A stretch of DNA of 64,000 nt from assembly GCF_014490445.1 (NCBI RefSeq), contig NZ_JACTUZ010000007.1:1-64000 (forward strand), given 5' to 3'. The position numbers and the translations under genes were made by a program. Source of the stretch: Pseudoroseomonas ludipueritiae. GTDB taxonomy: Bacteria; Pseudomonadota; Alphaproteobacteria; Acetobacterales; Acetobacteraceae. Positions 58,809-64,000 of this stretch are shown here, in pieces (positions within the stretch are counted from its first letter, which is position 1; each line of letters starts with the position of its first letter). The notes under the pieces were generated by a model. That model was not told the origin of the DNA and did not search any database. It worked only from the letters and a program-made list of their open reading frames with translations.

Positions 58809-59368
58809 TCACCAGAAGATGCGGTTCTCGCCCGCATCGTAGTCACTACGCCATCCCACGGCAGGGCACGCTGAAGTTCCGCGATGATCCGCTGCGGCAT
58901 CACCGGCGTTCCCTGCCTGCCGGGCTGGCTGGCCGAAGAAGCCATGCGCGACGCGATAAGGCGGCCCTTCGCGCCGCCCCTCCTCCAGCCGTGACAGCCC
59001 GTCACCGGCGGCAAGAAGCTGCTCCATCACCACCCCCGCCTCGCCCAGCAGCGGGTGATCCACCGGGAAGGTCCAGGAGAGGTTGCGGGGCTCCACGTCG
59101 ATCTGGATGAAGGTCTGGCGCTCCGGGTTCAGCAGCGCCGGGTTCTCCCTGGCCGTGTCGAAGGCGGTCATCTTGGAGCCGGCGATCAGCACCAGGTCCG
59201 CCTCCGCCACGCAGGCATTGGCCACGGCGGCGCCGAAGACGCCGAGCGCCAGCGGATGCCGAAGAGCAGGTAGGCCAGTTGGTTGGCGGGGGAAAGGCTC
59301 TGGCCGAAGGTGGCGGTGACGTCATGCCTCTGCAGGCCGGCGGCCGTGAACGACCATGGTTTGCTCAT
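58809..59368 (-). pseudogene. Decayed thiamine-pyrophosphate (acetolactate synthase-like) enzyme gene
   Basis: The remains of a TPP enzyme of about 540 residues, in pieces. An N-terminal piece from ATG 59368 (LQRHDVTATFGQSLSPANQL) runs to about 59265, where it leaves the frame. The middle domain (LALGVFGAAVANACVAEADL ... RQTFIQIDVEPRNLSWTFP) is read in another frame after a large deletion. Further shifts separate VMPQRIIAELQRALPWDGVV and the catalytic-domain start DAGENRIF, after which the gene is lost. No functional product is possible. It is divergent from a GntR gene that may once have controlled it. Confidence 0.85.
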
Positions 59369-59458
59369 CGTCCCCCTCTCCGGCATGCGTTATTTGATAT
59401 ATTCCATAATGGGCTGGCAGTGCATGTTAACAGTCGCCTTGCGTTGGTTCAGGATGGG

Positions 59459-60157
59459 ATGAAGCAGAAGCAACAGGCCGCAGGCCCCGCCGCCGAAGGC
59501 CTCGATACGGTTGAGCGGAGTTCCCTGAGCAACCAGGCCTATCAGCAGATCCGGAAAGCGCTGATGGTGGGAGAGTTGAAGCCGGGCCAGAAGCTGAACG
59601 GACGCGAGATCGCGCTGCGGCTGGGCACCAGCCTGACCCCGGTGCGGGAGGCGCTGTTGCAGATGGTGGCGGAAGGCGTGCTGGAATTCCGGGCCGGCCA
59701 GTCCATCACCGTGCCCCAGCCGCCTCGCCGGGTTTATGCCGAGCTGCGCGGTATTCGCGTGGAAGTGGAAGGCCTCGCCGCCGAGCGCGCGGCACAGCGG
59801 ATCAGCGCCGCCGGCATCGATGAACTGGCGGCACTGCATAACGAATTGGTGCGCGGCAAGGCGGAGCACGATTACGGCCTCGCGCTGCGTTGCAACGAGG
59901 CTTTTCACCTCGGCATCGCCCGCGAAGCCGGGATGCCGCGCCTCTACAGAGTGGTCGAAGGCCTGTGGGCGCAGAGTGGGCCTTTCCTCAACTCTCTCTA
60001 CAATGGCCCGGAAGGCTGGCCGGCGGGTGACGACCCGCATACGCATGTTCTGGTGATGGAGGCGCTGCGTCGCCGCGATGGTGCCGCAGCGCGTGCCGCC
60101 ATTGTCCAGGACATCGTGCGTGGCGGTGCCGGATTGCTGAGCCGCCTGCCTGAGTGA
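59459..60157 (+). CDS. GntR family regulator, FadR/FCD type
   Basis: 232 residues from ATG 59459, with AGGA at the right spacing. The winged HTH is normal (MVGELKPGQKLNGREIALRL, then GTSLTPVREALLQMVAEGVL). The FCD domain begins RVYAELRGIRVEVEGLAAER and has the metal-binding His/Asp positions (FHLGIAREAG, DPHTHVLVMEAL). It is divergent from the TPP-enzyme pseudogene and co-transcribed with the oxidoreductase. AT-rich TTATTTGATATATTCCATAA at 59390-59409 is the likely site. Confidence 0.92.
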   Translation: MKQKQQAAGPAAEGLDTVERSSLSNQAYQQIRKALMVGELKPGQKLNGREIALRLGTSLTPVREALLQMVAEGVLEFRAGQSITVPQPPRRVYAELRGIRVEVEGLAAERAAQRISAAGIDELAALHNELVRGKAEHDYGLALRCNEAFHLGIAREAGMPRLYRVVEGLWAQSGPFLNSLYNGPEGWPAGDDPHTHVLVMEALRRRDGAAARAAIVQDIVRGGAGLLSRLPE

Positions 60158-60177
60158 CGTCCAAGGAAGGAGAAGCC

Positions 60178-61185
60178 GTGTCAGTTCCCGAAAGCATGCG
60201 CCATATCGAGGTTTCCGCGACCGGCGGGCCGGAGGCCCTACGGCTCGTCACCGGCCCTGTGCCTGCGCCGAAGCCGGACGAAGTGCTGCTGCGAGTCCTG
60301 GCGGCCGGCGTGAACCGGCCGGATGTGCAGCAGCGGCGCGGCCTTTATCCGCCGCCCCCCGGCGCCAGCCCTCTGCTAGGGCTGGAAGTGGCTGGCGAGA
60401 TCATGGCCCTGGGCGGCGATGTCACCGGCCTGAGGCTGGGGGACCGCGTCTGCGCGCTAGCGAATGGCGGCGGCTATGCCGAATACTGCGCCGTGCCGGC
60501 GGCGCAGTGCCTTCCCTGGCCCAAGGGCTACGATGCCCTGCGTGCCGCCGCGCTGCCGGAAACCTATTTCACCGTCTGGGCCAACCTGTTCCAGATCGGC
60601 CGCCTCGCCAAAGGCGAGGCCGCGCTGGTGCATGGCGGCAGCAGCGGCATCGGCGTCACAGCCATCAAGCTGGCCAAGGCTTTCGGGGCGACGGTCTATG
60701 TGACCGCCGGCTCGGATGAAAAATGCGACGCCTGCCGCCGCTTCGGCGCCGATGCCGCCATCAACTACCGCAGCGCCAGCTTCGAGGAAGAGGTCAAGCG
60801 CCTGACCGGCGGGCGCGGCGTCGATGTGGTGCTGGACATGGTGGGCGCGGATTACGCCGCGGCCAATCTCCGCTGCCTCGCGCAGGGCGGGCGTCTGGTC
60901 GTCATCGGCTTCATGGGCGGGCGCATGGCGGAAGGGGTTGACCTGGCGCGCATCGCTTCCCGCCGGCTGACGATCACGGGTTCCACCATGCGGCCCCGCA
61001 GCACGGAGGAGAAAGGCGGCATCGCGGCGGAACTGCGCGCGCAGGTCTGGCCCCTGCTCGACCGTGGCGAATGCGCGCCGGAGATCCATGAGGTCCTGCC
61101 CCTGGCCGAAGCGGGCGCGGCGCACCGCCTGATGGAGGACAGCCAGCACATCGGCAAGATCGTGCTGCGCGTCAGCCCTGAATAA
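60178..61185 (+). CDS. NADPH:quinone oxidoreductase (zinc-independent MDR family)
   Basis: 335 residues from GTG 60178, with GGAG 6-7 nt upstream; a GTG at 60154 overlapping the GntR stop is possible. The quinone-reductase start (LRVLAAGVNRPDVQQRRGLY) is followed by the nucleotide site VHGGSSGIGVTAIKLAKAFG. No Cys/His zinc ligands are seen, and LDMVGADYAAANLRCLAQGG is typical of QOR/TP53I3-type enzymes. It lies between two pseudogenes and appears intact. Confidence 0.93.
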   Translation: MSVPESMRHIEVSATGGPEALRLVTGPVPAPKPDEVLLRVLAAGVNRPDVQQRRGLYPPPPGASPLLGLEVAGEIMALGGDVTGLRLGDRVCALANGGGYAEYCAVPAAQCLPWPKGYDALRAAALPETYFTVWANLFQIGRLAKGEAALVHGGSSGIGVTAIKLAKAFGATVYVTAGSDEKCDACRRFGADAAINYRSASFEEEVKRLTGGRGVDVVLDMVGADYAAANLRCLAQGGRLVVIGFMGGRMAEGVDLARIASRRLTITGSTMRPRSTEEKGGIAAELRAQVWPLLDRGECAPEIHEVLPLAEAGAAHRLMEDSQHIGKIVLRVSPE

Positions 61186-61217
61186 GAAAACAAGAACGCG
61201 GGGAGGAACGAACAAGA

Positions 61218-61569
61218 ATGAAGATCATCACCGAAGGGGTGGAATTCCCTGAAGGCCCATCAGCATGCCGGATGGTTCCCTGCTGCTGGTCGAGATCGCG
61301 CGCCAGACACTGACGCGCGTGCTGCCGGAGGGCGGCTTCCGGCGCTGTCTACGTGGCGGCGCTGGAGAGTTGCACGTGATGAAGATCTCCCCCGATGGCT
61401 CGCGCGTCGTGCCGCACCGGTTGCCGGACATGCTGGTCACCAATCTCTGCTTCGGCAGCCAGGATCTCCGCAGCGCCTTTACCACCATGTCCTACGAAGG
61501 CCGGCTCTGCCAGATGAACTGGCACGAGCCGAGCCTCGCCCTGGCCTATGATTGGGACAGCAATGTTCA
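61218..61569 (+). pseudogene. Decayed SMP-30/gluconolactonase-like gene
   Basis: Starts at ATG 61218 with GGAGG upstream as MKIITEGVEFPEGP, the usual SMP-30/LRE start, then a one-base loss near 61255 moves the frame to MPDGSLLLVEIARQTLTRVL. After PEGG about 190 residues of the beta-propeller are missing. The frame resumes with VYVAALESC and KISPDGSRVVPHRLPDMLVT ... LRSAFTTMSYEGRL, the last blade. It ends against the convergent esterase. The remnant keeps roughly a third of the normal length and cannot be active. It would have been the third gene after GntR and the quinone reductase. Confidence 0.85.
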
Positions 61570-62508
61570 GGGCGCCCAGGCCTGCCGCAGGCAGCCGGCG
61601 GCAAAGCTCAGCACTGCCGGCACGGTGCTGCTGACCTTGTCCATGGTCAGGATGGCATGGGTCTGGTCGTTCAGGTCCAGGCGGATGACCTGGACGCCGT
61701 CCTGTTCCAGCCGGTCGGCATAGCGCAGCCCCTCTTCCCGCAGGGGGTCATGGCCGCAGGTCATCACCAGCGCTGGCGGCATGTCATGCAGGCTGGCGGC
61801 CCTGAGCGGCGAGGCCTGCCATTCCAGCCCCGCCTCCGCCGAAGGCAGATAATGGCCGATGAAGTAGCGCATGGTGGCTGGCGTCAGCACCATGCTCTCA
61901 GTCGGCGGCCCATAGCTGCCGGGGCGCAGCGCCAGGTCCATGGCGGGGTAGAAGAGCAGTTGGAACATGGCGCGCGGCACCGCGCCATCCCGCCCCATCA
62001 GCGCCAGAACGGCGGCGAGGTTGCCGCCGGCGCTGTCCCCGCCCAGCGCGATCCGCTCCGGGTCGATGCCCAGCGATGACGCCTGGCCCACCAGCCAGCG
62101 CAGCGCGGCGGCGCAATCCTCCACCGCGGCGGGATAAGGGTGCTCCGGCGCCAGGCGGTAATCCACCGCCAGCACGCAGGCCCCGAGTTCCCGCGCCAGC
62201 CGGCGGCACACCCAGTCATGCGTCTCCAGGCTGCCCAGCACCCAGCCGCCACCATGCATGAAGAAGAGGCAGGGCGAGCGTGCCGGCGCATCGGCAGGCC
62301 GGTAGAGGCGCACCGGCACCTCGATGCCGCCATCGGCGGCCCGCAGATCCTGGACGGAAGGCAGAACATCGCCCGGCGACTGCAAGGCCCGGGCGCGGGC
62401 CGCATGCGCCTTGCGGGCCTCGACGGGCGGCAGGCTCTCGTAAGTCGGGCTGTTGTTCTGCCGCATCAGTTGCAGCAGGTTGATCAGGTCCGGATGGAGC
62501 GCGGGCAT
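61567..62508 (-). CDS. Alpha/beta hydrolase, HSL-type esterase
   Basis: 313 residues. Oxyanion-hole HGGGWVLGS, nucleophile Ser in GGDSAGGNLAAVLAL, and the C-terminal Asp (CGHDPLREE) and His (LNDQTHAILTM) form a complete hormone-sensitive-lipase triad. It hydrolyses short- or medium-chain esters. It lies 90 bp after a Baeyer-Villiger-type monooxygenase on the same strand; together they can turn a ketone into an acid and an alcohol. A strong hairpin sits between them. Confidence 0.93.
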   Translation of the reverse strand: MPALHPDLINLLQLMRQNNSPTYESLPPVEARKAHAARARALQSPGDVLPSVQDLRAADGGIEVPVRLYRPADAPARSPCLFFMHGGGWVLGSLETHDWVCRRLARELGACVLAVDYRLAPEHPYPAAVEDCAAALRWLVGQASSLGIDPERIALGGDSAGGNLAAVLALMGRDGAVPRAMFQLLFYPAMDLALRPGSYGPPTESMVLTPATMRYFIGHYLPSAEAGLEWQASPLRAASLHDMPPALVMTCGHDPLREEGLRYADRLEQDGVQVIRLDLNDQTHAILTMDKVSSTVPAVLSFAAGCLRQAWAP

Positions 62509-62528
62509 CCTCTCTCCCTATGGCGAAG

Positions 62529-62556
62529 GGCCGCCGGGCAGCAACGCCCGGCGGCC
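62529..62556 (-). terminator. Strong hairpin between monooxygenase and esterase
   Basis: GGCCGCCGGGC / GCCCGGCGGCC, a perfect 11-bp stem with a 6-nt loop, lies 43 bp after the monooxygenase stop and 21 bp before the esterase start (minus strand). With no U-run it may pause or shield mRNA rather than stop transcription. Confidence 0.55.
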
Positions 62557-62598
62557 TCGTGGCATGATTCCGATGGCAGGTGCTGCCGGCGCGCCCTT

Positions 62599-64000
62599 CT
62601 AGGCGCTGCGGTTGAAGCCTTCGTAACCCTTCTGCACCACTTCCTGGCAGATGCCGGCATAGCGGGCCATGCCACCGGCATAGGGCATGAAGACGCGCGG
62701 TTTGCCGGGGATATTCGCGCCCAGGTACCAGGAGGATTCCGCCAGAGGCAGCAGCGTCGCGCTGGCGGCCTCGTTGACATGCGCCACCCAGCCTTCCACC
62801 GCCGCCGGGTCCGCCTCGATCCGGTTCAGGCCCCGCTGGCGCATGTCGGCGATACAGCCGGTGATCCATTCCACATGCTGCTCGATGGCCACAGGCATGT
62901 TGGTCAGCACCGAAGGGCTGCCCGGTCCGGTGATGGTGAAGAGGTTGGGGAAGCCCGCCACCTGCAGGCCCAGATAGGTGCGCGGCCCCTCTGCCCAAGC
63001 TTCCTTCAATGCAAGGCCGCCACGCCCACGAATATCCAGCGCCAGCAGCGGCCCCGTCATGGCATCGAAGCCGGTGGCGAAAACGATGATGTCCAGCTGG
63101 TGCTCGCCATCCTGCGTGCGGATGCCGTCCGGCGTGATCTCCAGGATCGGCGAAGCCTTCACATCCACCAGCGTCACGTTGTCGCGGTTGAAGGTCTCGA
63201 AATAGTGGCTGTCGATCGGCGGGCGCTTGGTGGCGAAGTGGTGGTCCTTCGGCGTCAGCTTCTCCGCGACCTCAGGGTCCTTGACGATGCTGCGGATCTT
63301 GGCGCGGATGAATTCCGACGCCGTGTTGTTCGATTCCTTGTTGGTCAGGATATCGTTGAAGGTGGCGCGGAAGCGCATGCCGCCACGCTCCCAGGCGGCC
63401 TCGTAGCGGGCCAGCCTTTCCTCCTCCGACAGTTCCATGGCCGAGATGGGCGGCGGCGCGAAGGGATAGCCATTGGTGGTGGTGCGCGCCATCGCGCGGA
63501 TGGAGGCGTAATCCGCCTTGATCTGCTGGCGCTCTTCCAGGCTCACCGCGCAATTGCGGGCGGGCACGCTGTAGTTGGCCGTGCGCTGGAACACCGTCAG
63601 ATGCGCCGCCGCCTCCGCGATGACGGGCGCGGCCTGGATGCCGGTGGAGCCGGTGCCGATCAGGCCCACACGCTTGCCGGTGAAATCCACATCCTCATGC
63701 GGCCAGCGGCCGGTGTGGTACCACTGCCCCTTGAAGCTCTCCAGCCCCGGGATGCGCGGCACATTGGCCGAGGAGAGGCAGCCCACCGCCGTGATCAGAA
63801 AGCGCGAGCGCAGCCGCTCCCCAGCCTCTGTGGTGACCTGCCACAGCCCTTCCGCCTCATCGAAGGCAGCCTGGCTGACGCGGGTGTTGAACTGGATGCT
63901 GCGCCGCAGGTCGAACTTGTCGGCGACGAAATCGAGGTAGCGGCGGATCTCGAAATGCTTCGGGTAGCGTTCGCTCCAGTCCCATTCCTTCTGCAACTCG
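62599..64000 (-). CDS. Baeyer-Villiger-type flavin monooxygenase (5' end outside window)
   Basis: 467 residues are visible; the first FAD-binding Rossmann motif (roughly 80-120 residues) lies beyond 64000. The type I BVMO fingerprint FKGQWYHTGRWP is complete (FxGxxxHxxxW), followed by the NADPH site KRVGLIGTGSTGIQ. Later FATGFDAMTGPLLALDIRGR and GLQVAGFPNLFTITGPGSPS are typical of cyclohexanone/phenylacetone monooxygenase-like enzymes. It inserts oxygen next to a ketone carbonyl using NADPH and O2. The substrate is unknown. Confidence 0.93.
   Translation of the reverse strand, partial: ELQKEWDWSERYPKHFEIRRYLDFVADKFDLRRSIQFNTRVSQAAFDEAEGLWQVTTEAGERLRSRFLITAVGCLSSANVPRIPGLESFKGQWYHTGRWPHEDVDFTGKRVGLIGTGSTGIQAAPVIAEAAAHLTVFQRTANYSVPARNCAVSLEERQQIKADYASIRAMARTTTNGYPFAPPPISAMELSEEERLARYEAAWERGGMRFRATFNDILTNKESNNTASEFIRAKIRSIVKDPEVAEKLTPKDHHFATKRPPIDSHYFETFNRDNVTLVDVKASPILEITPDGIRTQDGEHQLDIIVFATGFDAMTGPLLALDIRGRGGLALKEAWAEGPRTYLGLQVAGFPNLFTITGPGSPSVLTNMPVAIEQHVEWITGCIADMRQRGLNRIEADPAAVEGWVAHVNEAASATLLPLAESSWYLGANIPGKPRVFMPYAGGMARYAGICQEVVQKGYEGFNRSA

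Noticed and set aside
1-64000. tRNA, rRNA, CRISPR arrays, insertion sequences, integrase or phage genes
   Set aside because: Looked for cloverleaf-like and repeat-spacer patterns, transposase motifs and paired terminal repeats; none was convincing. A tRNAscan-SE and ISfinder run would settle this.

Overview
The window is about 68-70 % GC, densely packed, and carries no rRNA, tRNA, insertion sequence, phage gene or CRISPR array that I can see. Gene content points to an alphaproteobacterium of the Acetobacteraceae, most like Roseomonas and relatives. The pointers are tripartite tricarboxylate transporter (TTT) binding proteins, type III CoA-transferases, a fused MnhAB-type antiporter subunit, a PEP-CTERM protein and many small catabolic operons, each with its own regulator. 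This placement is inferred from gene families; no marker gene is present.

Layout. 1-7115 is a pump region: the end of a FUSC exporter with DUF1656 and HlyD partners, two TetR regulators, and an RND pump (adaptor plus permease) with two operator-like sites in front of it. 7152-12525 holds a GMC oxidoreductase, an SDR, an orphan SIS-domain sugar-phosphate enzyme and arsCB. 12847-14034 is an MFS transporter. 14582-21166 is a complete minus-strand Mrp/Pha-type cation/H+ antiporter operon (mnhAB fused, C, D, E, F, G) with a PtsN-like protein upstream. 21613-27552 is a LacI-linked sugar-acid-like operon (RraA, amidohydrolase, IlvD/Edd dehydratase, solute-binding protein). 27706-34617 is mixed: a PEP-CTERM SGNH hydrolase, an ampR-like/class A beta-lactamase pair, a receiver protein with Asn at the phosphorylation site, an LpxL-like acyltransferase, ilvE and a MltB-like transglycosylase.

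34668-44589 is a long, tightly overlapping minus-strand operon for CoA-dependent breakdown of an unknown carboxylic acid. It has a GST, two CaiB/BaiF CoA-transferases, a CMD-family protein, an enoyl-CoA hydratase, two acyl-CoA dehydrogenases, an NDP-forming acyl-CoA synthetase and a TTT binding protein. Next to it, 44670-47934 encodes a two-subunit tartrate dehydratase/fumarase, a 2-hydroxyacid dehydrogenase and a GntR regulator. 48158-51540 has an enol-lactonase-like hydrolase and a MarR-FUSC pair. 51687-57313 is an IclR-dgoK-dgoA-tctCBA operon, followed by nhaA with a strongly base-paired leader. 58809-61569 looks like a decaying catabolic locus, with two pseudogenes around an intact GntR and quinone oxidoreductase. 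The window ends with an esterase next to a Baeyer-Villiger-type monooxygenase that runs off the edge.

Together the genes suit a free-living heterotroph that scavenges organic and sugar acids, feeds them through 2-keto-3-deoxy acids or CoA thioesters into central metabolism, and balances this with cation/H+ exchange and drug, arsenic and aromatic-acid efflux. The two most worthwhile targets are the operon at 34.7-44.6 kb and the Asn receiver at 30.8 kb.
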